Source: Flavobacterium enshiense DK69 (GTDB lineage: Bacteria; Bacteroidota; Bacteroidia; Flavobacteriales; Flavobacteriaceae). Taken from it: 64,000 nucleotides of DNA. Position 1 is the first letter of the stretch; the number at the start of each line of letters is the position of its first letter. Positions 1 through 7,517 of the stretch are shown one piece after another. A program made the position numbers and the translations under genes. The stretch is taken from NCBI RefSeq assembly GCF_000498495.1, contig NZ_AVCS01000009.1, forward strand, positions 434,001 to 498,000, read 5' to 3'. The notes under the pieces are model-generated. The model did no database searches. It saw only the letters and a list, made by a program, of their open reading frames with translations, and was not told where the DNA came from.

Positions 1-516
1 CGTTTAGCTGCTGTAATGGACTACAGAACAGGACACCAAATTTGGGCTGGAACTAAAGACTGGTTATCTTGGTCAGGTCACTTAGTAGAATCTGCTGAAG
101 GAGGTCGTACAGGATTTATCTTCCCTAACTCAGTTGTTGATACAAATGATGACGGACAATATGAGCCTAACAATACTGTTGTTACTGGAGGAAATACATA
201 TACTTCTTATTTGAACTATTTCTCTAACGAGTACAGAGCAGTAACTGAAAATATGGTTTTAGATGCTACAGCATTTAAAATTAGAGAGTTGTCTTTAAGC
301 TATGCTTTGCCAATTAAAATGATTGAAAGAGCTGGTTTAACTTCATTACGTTTTGGTGTTAATGCAAGAAATCCTTTGACTGTATTGCCTAAAGAAAACA
401 GAGGATACCATGATCCAGAGCAGTCTAGATCTAGTGGGAATGATCAAGGTTTGGCAGTTACAGGTCAATATCCAGCAACTAGAACTTTTGGTTTCAACGT
501 TAACCTAACTTTTTAA
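1..516 (+). CDS. SusC/RagA-type TonB-linked outer membrane protein, C-terminal fragment
   Basis: Only the last 171 codons are in the window; the reading frame is open from base 1 and the 5' part lies upstream. The fragment has the alternating beta-strand pattern of an outer membrane barrel. It contains the segment FKIRELSLSYALP and an ARNPLTVLP stretch, both typical of the last strands of SusC-family transporters, and it ends in a phenylalanine, as outer membrane barrels do. A SusD-family lipoprotein starts 10 nt downstream, which is the hallmark SusC-SusD pairing. The protein should import a TonB-dependent substrate such as a glycan or peptide. The substrate cannot be told from this fragment. 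Confidence 0.9.
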   Translation, partial: RLAAVMDYRTGHQIWAGTKDWLSWSGHLVESAEGGRTGFIFPNSVVDTNDDGQYEPNNTVVTGGNTYTSYLNYFSNEYRAVTENMVLDATAFKIRELSLSYALPIKMIERAGLTSLRFGVNARNPLTVLPKENRGYHDPEQSRSSGNDQGLAVTGQYPATRTFGFNVNLTF

Positions 517-526
517 TTGAAGAAAA

Positions 527-2065
527 ATGAAAAGAATTAAATTTATATTACCGTTAATAGCTGGTTTTATGCTATTTTCTTGTAGTGATTATTTGGATAT
601 AAATAAATCTCCAAATAATGCTGACGGAAACTCAGTTACACCTGATTTATCCTTAGCTGCTGCGCAGTCTGATTCTTATAGAAACTTGACAAGACGTATG
701 AATGAGTATGGTAACGTATTCATGAATAACTGGGGTGCAAACGTAAACTCTTTCACTGGAGGATATGCTGAAGAATTTGGAATCTTTGTGAGTAACAATT
801 TCTATGATGATATCTGGGATGGTGTATACAGAGGAACTGGTTTGTACACTAAGATTATTAATCACCCTGCTCAAGGATATGATAACCACAAAGCAATTGC
901 AAAAATTTGTAAAGCTTTCTATTTCCAATATTTAGTTGACCTTTATGGTGATGTGCCATATTTTGAGGCTCATCAAGGTGTGAATAATGCGACTCCTAAA
1001 TATGATGATGATCAAGCAATTTACAGGGATTTAGTAAAACAGATAGACGACGCAATCCAAACGATTCAAAATCCGGTTGCTGGAACTAGAGCTGTAGGTA
1101 CTGAAGATTGTATCTTACGTGGTGATATGGATGGTTGGGTTAGATTTGCCAACACATTGAAATTAAGAATTTTATTGAGACAGTCTGAGTTGACTGATCA
1201 AGATACTCTTGATTACTTAGCTTTAGAATTTCAGAAATTGGAAGGTGCTCTTTTCGTAGAAGCTGACGTTTTGATTAATCCTGGATATTCAAGCGGAAGT
1301 GATTCAAGACAAAATCCTTGGATGAATTTAATGGTTGAATTAAAGAAAAATTCAAGTAATCAATTTGTATACAGAAATGCTTTCAATTTCAGAAGAGCTT
1401 CTGCACATATTGCTGGTCAGTTAAATGCTACTCAGGACGGAAGAAGATCTAGAATCTTTGCTCCTGTTACGGGAAGTGATATCACTGGTGTTATACAGGG
1501 AGATCAATCAGCTCTAAACCAAGGAGGTACAGCGCCTCTTGCGATTTCTTCGTTAGGTCCAGGCTTAGTGAAGGATAACTCTCAAGACGGGTACATGATG
1601 TTACGTGCTGAAAGTTTGTTGTTGCAGGCTGAAGCTGTACACAAAGGGTTTTTAACAGGTAATGCTCAGACTTTGTTTAATCAGGCTATTACCGCTTCTT
1701 TTACGACTTTTGGAGCAACTGGTTCTGGTGCTTATATTACAAATGTTAATACTATTGTTGGTAAAGGATACGGTGCTCCGGGAGCTACATTGGATGAGCA
1801 ATTGGAGGCTATTTTCTATCAAAAAGACGTTGCTTTAAATGGTATCAATGGTGCTGAAATCTTTATCGAGTATACAAGAGCTCGTAAAAACGGAAATCCA
1901 TTGATTGACGAAAATATTCCAATGCCGTTAAATTCAACTACACCAACAGACAAAAAACCACGTCGTTTAATGTATCCTATTTCTGAATACGCTAGTAATA
2001 GTGCTAACGTACCTGTTCAGACTATTTCGGATGCATACAACACGGCTCCGTTCTGGTTTAAATAA
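527..2065 (+). CDS. SusD/RagB-like nutrient-binding outer membrane lipoprotein
   Basis: This 512-residue protein starts with a lipoprotein signal peptide. The lipobox is LFSC with Cys19 as the acylated residue, followed by an acidic stretch (SDYLDINKS) as expected for surface-exposed Bacteroidota lipoproteins. The body matches the SusD-like fold: an alpha-helical TPR-rich region with YFQYLVDLYGDVPY near residue 130, and the late motif MLRAESLLLQAEA near residue 360, typical of the SusD-like group 2 families. It lies 10 nt after the SusC end, so the two are one operon. It should cap the SusC barrel and bind substrate at the cell surface. No glycoside hydrolase is in view, so the ligand is unknown. 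Confidence 0.93.
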   Translation: MKRIKFILPLIAGFMLFSCSDYLDINKSPNNADGNSVTPDLSLAAAQSDSYRNLTRRMNEYGNVFMNNWGANVNSFTGGYAEEFGIFVSNNFYDDIWDGVYRGTGLYTKIINHPAQGYDNHKAIAKICKAFYFQYLVDLYGDVPYFEAHQGVNNATPKYDDDQAIYRDLVKQIDDAIQTIQNPVAGTRAVGTEDCILRGDMDGWVRFANTLKLRILLRQSELTDQDTLDYLALEFQKLEGALFVEADVLINPGYSSGSDSRQNPWMNLMVELKKNSSNQFVYRNAFNFRRASAHIAGQLNATQDGRRSRIFAPVTGSDITGVIQGDQSALNQGGTAPLAISSLGPGLVKDNSQDGYMMLRAESLLLQAEAVHKGFLTGNAQTLFNQAITASFTTFGATGSGAYITNVNTIVGKGYGAPGATLDEQLEAIFYQKDVALNGINGAEIFIEYTRARKNGNPLIDENIPMPLNSTTPTDKKPRRLMYPISEYASNSANVPVQTISDAYNTAPFWFK

Positions 2066-2088
2066 TATTTAAATAAAACTTAGTAATT

Positions 2089-2865
2089 ATGAAAAAGTTA
2101 ATGTCTTTAATTGTCCTGGCAACACTTGGATTTGCTTGTACTGATGATGATATCAGATCAGAGCATGTTCTTAATCAAGGACCTAAAATTGTTGGTTTTG
2201 CTAAATCAACTCAAAATATTGCTTATTTTGAAGACCTTGGTGTTCAAGAGAACAACGTTCAGGTTGCACTTATAGGACGTGGCGATGGTACATACCCTAC
2301 ATCTCCTTTGGAAGTGACATATGAGGTAGATTTAGTGAAATCAACAGCTCTTGAAGGAGTGGAATTCGAATTTGCTGATGATAGTCGTAAAGTTACGATT
2401 CCTGCTGGAGGTTCTTTTGTTAACCTTCCTCTTTTGGTAAACACTGGCGCATTAAACCCAACTCAAAAAACAGAATTGTATTTGAATTTGACTTCAACAA
2501 CTAATGCGGTGCTTGGTGCTCAATATTCTACAATAAAAGTTGTTTTTGTTGGTTGTGATACGGCCTTGGAAGGTCCTTATGCTTATGGGTCAGTTCCGGT
2601 TACAATAACTAAGCTTACTCCGAATACTTACCATTCAAATTATTTCCCACCGTTTACTACAAGATATTTCTTTGATTTCTCGGACGTTTGTGGTGATTTA
2701 GAAATTATTGATTGGCAATTCCAAGCAAGTAATGCTATTACCGGTCCTGACGGAGGTCCAGGTACAGGATTTGTTGAAGACAACGGAAACCTTACTTTTG
2801 AAAATATTAATGTTGCTGGTGTAGCTGGCTATGTTAATAGAACTTGGACTTTAGTCAGACAATAG
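2089..2865 (+). CDS. surface lipoprotein with Calx-beta/DUF1735-like domain
   Basis: This 258-residue protein has a short signal peptide ending in a lipobox (LGFAC, Cys17), followed at once by TDDD, an acidic export signal of the Bacteroidota surface-lipoprotein type. Residues about 70-125 read like a beta-sandwich of Calx-beta or DUF1735 style (YEVDL..., VTIPAGGSFVNLPLLV...). The rest is beta-rich without a motif I recognise. It sits 23 nt after the SusD-like gene and 23 nt before the next lipoprotein, so it is probably part of the same SusCD operon and acts as an accessory surface glycan- or peptide-binding protein. Substrate and exact family are not established. Confidence 0.75.
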   Translation: MKKLMSLIVLATLGFACTDDDIRSEHVLNQGPKIVGFAKSTQNIAYFEDLGVQENNVQVALIGRGDGTYPTSPLEVTYEVDLVKSTALEGVEFEFADDSRKVTIPAGGSFVNLPLLVNTGALNPTQKTELYLNLTSTTNAVLGAQYSTIKVVFVGCDTALEGPYAYGSVPVTITKLTPNTYHSNYFPPFTTRYFFDFSDVCGDLEIIDWQFQASNAITGPDGGPGTGFVEDNGNLTFENINVAGVAGYVNRTWTLVRQ

Positions 2866-2888
2866 TTTTAATTTTTTAAATTATTTAT

Positions 2889-3908
2889 ATGAAAAAGACA
2901 CTTAAATATAACTTTTTGTTTGCAGCTGCTGCAATAGGCTTGTTGGCATCATGTGATCAGGAAGATGATTCTACTCTTGTTCAAGGGTATAAGCCGACAA
3001 TAAATATCGATAATACTCAATTTTCAGTTGCTGAAGGAGAAGATGTTACTATCAACCTTTCGACAAACGATCCATTTTATAAGACAATGGAAATGAAAAT
3101 TGAATTGGTTGGAGGTAACGCTACTTTCAGAGACTATACAGTTGACGGTGATGGTGATCCTGCAACAAGCGAAGAAACTGGTGTTGATGATGGTATGGGA
3201 GCTATTGGGCACAAATTGTCCTTCCCTGCTTATGCATCGGACTATTCGTTTACAATCCAGCCAATAATTGATATGCTTCCTGAGGGAACTGAAACAATGA
3301 AATTGAGACTGTATTCAGCTGCTAATTCAAATGGTATTATCGATCAGGTAATCACCATTAATGTTGCAAACTACGCAAGCAATGATGTTGCTGTAGAATT
3401 GGATTGGACTCATACTACTGCTGACGCTCATGGTACTCTTGTAGGAGGAACTTACATCGGAACTGATGGTAAGGAACATGATTTTGCTGATTGGGATTTC
3501 GATTTCTATGTGTTTGATACTGATAACCCTACAGCTACTTCACCAGAATATACTGGTGGTGCCTCTGCAACAGGTGATGCTCCTGAAAAAGCTCTGTTAT
3601 TAGAGACGGACTTGGTAGATGGTGATTACTATGTTTTTGTTGACTTTTTTGCAAGAGGAACAGCTCCAGCAAAAAAATTCCAATTTGATATTAATCTGAA
3701 TGTTGCTAAAGTAGGTGTGTGGAATTACTCACTGCCATTAAAATACTTTAGTGATAGCCCACTTACAGGTGCTCCTGTAGCTAAGATTACAAAAACCGGA
3801 ACTACTTACACTTTAGTTGATTATACTACAAATGAAGTGTTGATTACTGGAAAAATGTCAGATCTTACTTCGACAATCAGAACTTTCAAAAAAATGAAGA
3901 GAAATTAA
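2889..3908 (+). CDS. surface lipoprotein with Calx-beta-like domain
   Basis: This 339-residue lipoprotein has the lipobox LASC (Cys22), followed by DQEDD, again an acidic surface-export signal. Residues about 40-165 resemble a Calx-beta repeat: a strand with FSVAEGEDVTINL near the start and a later LPEGTETMKLRLYSA segment, the usual end of such a repeat. The C-terminal half is beta-rich and aspartate-rich (for example DWDFDFYVFDTDNP), which would suit calcium or glycan binding. It is the last gene of the SusC-SusD-lipoprotein operon, since a strong terminator follows. It is probably an accessory binding protein at the cell surface. No catalytic motif is visible. Confidence 0.75.
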   Translation: MKKTLKYNFLFAAAAIGLLASCDQEDDSTLVQGYKPTINIDNTQFSVAEGEDVTINLSTNDPFYKTMEMKIELVGGNATFRDYTVDGDGDPATSEETGVDDGMGAIGHKLSFPAYASDYSFTIQPIIDMLPEGTETMKLRLYSAANSNGIIDQVITINVANYASNDVAVELDWTHTTADAHGTLVGGTYIGTDGKEHDFADWDFDFYVFDTDNPTATSPEYTGGASATGDAPEKALLLETDLVDGDYYVFVDFFARGTAPAKKFQFDINLNVAKVGVWNYSLPLKYFSDSPLTGAPVAKITKTGTTYTLVDYTTNEVLITGKMSDLTSTIRTFKKMKRN

Positions 3909-3929
3909 TTCATTCTCTGAAATTCTTAA

Positions 3930-3957
3930 AAGCCCCACTTCGGTGGGGCTTTTTTTA
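3930..3957 (+). terminator. intrinsic terminator of the SusCD operon
   Basis: A perfect 8-bp stem AGCCCCAC/GTGGGGCT with a TTCG tetraloop is followed by a run of seven T, directly downstream of the last lipoprotein gene. Confidence 0.95.
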
Positions 3958-3990
3958 TTTGAATAATTTATACAAATCTGATTACCTTTG
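3958..3990 (+). promoter_or_regulatory. Bacteroidota-type promoter for the porin gene
   Basis: TTTG at 3958-3961 and TACCTTTG at 3983-3990 are 21 nt apart, matching the flavobacterial -33 TTTG and -7 TAnnTTTG consensus. The start codon is 17 nt downstream, giving a leader of about 10 nt. The -33 box lies just past the terminator T-tract. Confidence 0.75.
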
Positions 3991-4007
3991 TCGTCTAATC
4001 AAAATTT

Positions 4008-5918
4008 ATGAAACAAGGGTTATTCTGTTTGTTATTTTTATTTTCGATTTCCTTTTCTGCTTTTGCACAGGATGATGATTTGAAGTTAGAAAAAAAAGGT
4101 GCTAATGACATTGCGGAAAAAAAAGCAACCGTTGATTTATACAAAATCATTTCTATAGAAAAAGATACGACTATAGTAGATACGTCGCTTACTATAAAAA
4201 GAGAATATAAATTCAATTATTTGCGTAAAGATATTTTCGGACTATTGCCTTTTCTTAATGAAGGACAAACGTACAATACGTTAGATTTCGGGTTGACCCA
4301 TTTTAATCCATTTCCTGAATTTGGATTCCTGGCCAAACATTTTAATTATCTTGAAGTTCGTGATATCAATTATTATAATCTCCCAACTCCATATTCGGAT
4401 TTGTATTATAAATCGGTTATGGAACAAGGTCAAAACCTAGATGCCTTTGTTTCTGCCAATGTAGCTGAAAATCTGAATTTCGCAGTTGGCTATAAAGGGC
4501 TTCGTTCATTGGGAAAATATCAAAACCAACTTGCAAGTACAGGTAACTTAAAATTGATTTCAAGTTACAATACAAAGGACAAACGTTATTTTCTTAAAGC
4601 CCACATGACCGCGCAGGACATGCTGAATCACGAAAATGGCGGAATAAAAGTACTTTCCCAATTTGAAAGCGGTGATGATTTGTATCAGGAACGATCACGA
4701 ATTGATGTGAATTTCTATGATGCACAATCGATTTTAAATGGTAAACGTTTTTTCGTGGATCACTCGTTTAAGCTAAATAAGAGTCCGAGCAGTGTAGTGT
4801 TAAATCACCAGTTTAACTATGAGTATAAATATTTCGAGTTTTCCATGACAGCTCACGAGCGTTTTGGTGAGAGTTATACGTCTTTCATAAATAATAAGAC
4901 GCGCTACAATCGTATGTATAATAAGTTTGGTGCTGCCTACTCGCATAAAACTTTCGGTGACTTTAATTTCTTTGTTGAAAATTATCAATACAATTATTAT
5001 TACTATAGAACTGTCGTGCAAGATTCTGGAGCTTTTGTTCCGAATGCAATTAATGATAAAATCAACACTTGGGGTGGTCAGTATGTCTATATTAAAGGCA
5101 AATGGAAAGGAACATTCTTAGTTTCCAACTCGATTACCGATCAATCTCTTGCGAATCTTGATGCCAACATTCGGTACACGCTGAATGAAAATAATGTTTT
5201 CTCATTCAGGTATCAAAACATGAATAAGTTACCGAACCTGAATTATGTTCTTTATCAAAGCGATTACAAAGAATACAATTGGTTCAATAGTTTTAAAAAC
5301 GAAAAAATCAATAATATTGAGGTAGAAGCAAAAACAAAATGGTTCGAAGCTTCAATGCAATATTCTGTTTTAAATGATCATTTGTATTTTGTCAACGAAA
5401 ACCCAACCTATAACGAAGAGGGAATCGCCAACCAACTTATTGTAAAACCTTATCAATACGACAAAACAATCAACTATTTATCCATTAAGGCCGGCAATGA
5501 AATCAAGGTGGGTAAATTTGGTTTAGACAATACATTCCTGTTTCAACAGGTACAGCAATCGGATAATATTTTAAATGTGCCTCAGTTTACAACCCGCAAT
5601 ACTTTGTATTTCAATGATTATTTCTTTAAAAAAGCATTGTATTTACAAACGGGTTTCACGTTCAGCTATTTTACGAAATATAAGGCCAACGATTACAATC
5701 CGTTGTTAGGTGAGTTTTACATCCAAAACCAAAAAGATGTTGGCGGTTATCCTGTGTTTGATTATTTTCTTAATGCTAAAATCAGAACCTTTAGGCTTTT
5801 CTTTAAGGCAGAACATATTAATTCTAGTATGACGGGGTATAATTTTTACACCGCACCAAATTATCCTTACCGTGATTTCATGATCCGCTTTGGTGTTGTT
5901 TGGAATTTCTTCAGTTAA
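4008..5918 (+). CDS. putative porin (flavobacterial Porin_10-like family)
   Basis: This 636-residue protein has a clear signal peptide ending AFAQ at about residue 21. A mature chain of alternating aromatic and polar beta-strands follows, as in a large outer membrane barrel, and it ends in a strand closing with WNFFS. The pattern and length match the family usually annotated as putative porin in Flavobacteriaceae; the early segment YNTLDFGLTHFNPFPE is characteristic. It is a single-gene unit with its own promoter and is followed by a repeat-like element. It probably forms a general or substrate-specific pore in the outer membrane; the substrate cannot be inferred. Confidence 0.85.
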   Translation: MKQGLFCLLFLFSISFSAFAQDDDLKLEKKGANDIAEKKATVDLYKIISIEKDTTIVDTSLTIKREYKFNYLRKDIFGLLPFLNEGQTYNTLDFGLTHFNPFPEFGFLAKHFNYLEVRDINYYNLPTPYSDLYYKSVMEQGQNLDAFVSANVAENLNFAVGYKGLRSLGKYQNQLASTGNLKLISSYNTKDKRYFLKAHMTAQDMLNHENGGIKVLSQFESGDDLYQERSRIDVNFYDAQSILNGKRFFVDHSFKLNKSPSSVVLNHQFNYEYKYFEFSMTAHERFGESYTSFINNKTRYNRMYNKFGAAYSHKTFGDFNFFVENYQYNYYYYRTVVQDSGAFVPNAINDKINTWGGQYVYIKGKWKGTFLVSNSITDQSLANLDANIRYTLNENNVFSFRYQNMNKLPNLNYVLYQSDYKEYNWFNSFKNEKINNIEVEAKTKWFEASMQYSVLNDHLYFVNENPTYNEEGIANQLIVKPYQYDKTINYLSIKAGNEIKVGKFGLDNTFLFQQVQQSDNILNVPQFTTRNTLYFNDYFFKKALYLQTGFTFSYFTKYKANDYNPLLGEFYIQNQKDVGGYPVFDYFLNAKIRTFRLFFKAEHINSSMTGYNFYTAPNYPYRDFMIRFGVVWNFFS

Positions 5919-5957
5919 TTTTTGAAGCGAATAGTTCGGGCTTATTTGGAAACCATT

Positions 5958-6036
5958 TTCCCGCTGTCCGTTCTATCCATCTCGTAGAAAAAACGAGATG
6001 GGATGCCACTCCCATCGGGGCTATTGGGTAAGCCTT
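5958..6036. repeat. candidate flavobacterial interspersed repeat element
   Basis: The intergenic stretch has CCCGCTGTCC at one end and CATCGGGGCTA at the other, around a perfect inverted repeat CCATCTCGT/ACGAGATGG (5977-5985 and 5993-6001). From memory, flavobacterial genomes carry many intergenic elements of this layout, with a conserved CCCGCT(A/G)TCC arm, a variable hairpin and an ATCGGGGCTA arm. It encodes no protein. It ends in a small GGCT/AGCC hairpin plus T6, which may end porin transcription. Only one copy is in this window, so the repeat status rests on recall. Confidence 0.5.
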
Positions 6037-6043
6037 TTTTCCT

Positions 6044-6074
6044 TTTGGAAACCTGGTTTAAATCAATATCTTTA
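6044..6074 (+). promoter_or_regulatory. probable promoter for the CBS-type PLP enzyme
   Basis: TTTG at 6044-6047 and TATCTTTA at 6067-6074 are separated by 19 nt. The -7 box matches TAnnTTTG at all but the last position. It lies just downstream of the repeat-like element and 38 nt before the start codon. Confidence 0.5.
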
Positions 6075-6112
6075 TGGCGCTCAAAATCCAAGGCAGTAAA
6101 TTATAAATAGAA

Positions 6113-7474
6113 ATGAAATACGCAAATAATATATTGGAAACCATTGGGAATACACCCATGGTAAAATTGAACAAAATAACTTCTGAAATAGATGCTCTTG
6201 TATTGGCTAAAGTAGAGTATTTTAATCCCGGTCATTCGTGTAAAGACCGAATGGCACTTAAAATGGTCGAGGATGCAGAGGCAGATGGCCGTTTAAAGCC
6301 AGGGGGAACCATCATTGAAGGTACTTCCGGAAACACAGGTATGGGATTGGCTTTAGCAGCAATTGTGAAAGGCTATAAACTGATATGTGTTATCACGGAC
6401 AAGCAGTCCAAAGAGAAAATGGATATCTTGCGTGCTGTAGGCGCTAAAGTAGTAATCTGTCCTACTGATGTGGAGCCAAATGATCCGCGTTCCTATTATT
6501 CGGTGTCCAAACGCTTAGCTGAAGAAACTCCGAATTCTTGGTACGTTAACCAATATGATAACTTATCAAATACTCAGGCTAACTACGAGCAAACCGGACC
6601 GGAAATATGGGAGCAGACTGATGGTAAAGTTACACACTTTATAGTAGGTGTAGGAACTGGTGGCACAATCTCAGGGGTGGCTAAATTTTTAAAAGAGAAA
6701 AACCCGAATATTAAAATTTGGGGAGTGGATACCTATGGTTCTGTTTTTAAAAAATACAAGGAAACCGGAATCTTTGATGAGAATGAAGTATACTCGTATG
6801 TAACTGAAGGAATCGGTGAGGATATCTTACCACAAAACGTAAACTTCGATTTGATTGACGGTTTTACAAAAGTTACCGATAAAGATGCGGCCGTTTACAC
6901 CCGTAAATTAGCTTTAGAAGAAGGTTTGTTTGTTGGGATGTCTTCCGGGTCAGCTATCAAAGGTTTGCTACAGTTAAAAGATGAATTCGGGCCGGACGAT
7001 GTGGTTGTCGTATTGTTCCATGATTCAGGATCGCGTTACGTTGGTAAAATTTTCAACGATGACTGGATGCGTGACAGAGGTTACCTTGAAGATGAGATTA
7101 CCAAAGCAGAAGATTTGATCAAAGAACATATTGACAAACCTCTTGTGGTTGTCCGTACAGAGGAGTTGGTTTCTCATGCAATTGACCGCATGCGCAAACA
7201 CAAGATTTCGCAAATCCCGGTTATCGACGTAAACGGGTTTGTAGGTTCAGTAGATGAAACGGATTTGTTCCAAAGTTATGTGGCGGATAAAAATGTAGCC
7301 GATAAACCAATCCGCGAAGTTATGGGGGCTGCTTTCCCGATTGTGAAATTAGGAACACCGGTTGAAGAAGTTTCTAAGTTAATCAATAAAGATAATCAGG
7401 CAGTGTTGGTTGATTTAGGAAACGGAAAACACCATATCATTACCAAACACGATATTATCAATTCGATAAAATAA
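6113..7474 (+). CDS. PLP-dependent cystathionine beta-synthase/cysteine synthase-like enzyme with C-terminal CBS pair
   Basis: This 453-residue protein is a fold-type II PLP enzyme of the cysteine synthase/cystathionine beta-synthase family. Lys44 in HSCKDR is the expected Schiff-base lysine. The substrate loop TSGNTG is at residues 71-76, and the phosphate-binding glycine loop GVGTGGTISG is near 177-186. Residues about 340-453 form two CBS motifs, as in eukaryotic and many Bacteroidota CBS enzymes; these often bind adenosyl ligands to regulate activity. It probably makes cystathionine or cysteine from serine or acetylserine, and the sequence alone does not decide which. It is a single-gene unit with its own promoter and terminator. 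Naming it cysM or cysK would be arbitrary. Confidence 0.9.
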   Translation: MKYANNILETIGNTPMVKLNKITSEIDALVLAKVEYFNPGHSCKDRMALKMVEDAEADGRLKPGGTIIEGTSGNTGMGLALAAIVKGYKLICVITDKQSKEKMDILRAVGAKVVICPTDVEPNDPRSYYSVSKRLAEETPNSWYVNQYDNLSNTQANYEQTGPEIWEQTDGKVTHFIVGVGTGGTISGVAKFLKEKNPNIKIWGVDTYGSVFKKYKETGIFDENEVYSYVTEGIGEDILPQNVNFDLIDGFTKVTDKDAAVYTRKLALEEGLFVGMSSGSAIKGLLQLKDEFGPDDVVVVLFHDSGSRYVGKIFNDDWMRDRGYLEDEITKAEDLIKEHIDKPLVVVRTEELVSHAIDRMRKHKISQIPVIDVNGFVGSVDETDLFQSYVADKNVADKPIREVMGAAFPIVKLGTPVEEVSKLINKDNQAVLVDLGNGKHHIITKHDIINSIK

Positions 7475-7482
7475 TTAAAAAT

Positions 7483-7513
7483 AAAAAAGCCACTGTTATT
7501 CAGTGGCTTTTTT
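7483..7513. terminator. bidirectional terminator between convergent genes
   Basis: AAAAAAGCCACTG and CAGTGGCTTTTTT form a perfect stem with a TTATT loop. The A/T tracts on both sides let it act on both strands for the CBS enzyme and the PNGase-like gene. Confidence 0.93.
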
Positions 7514-7517
7514 ATTT

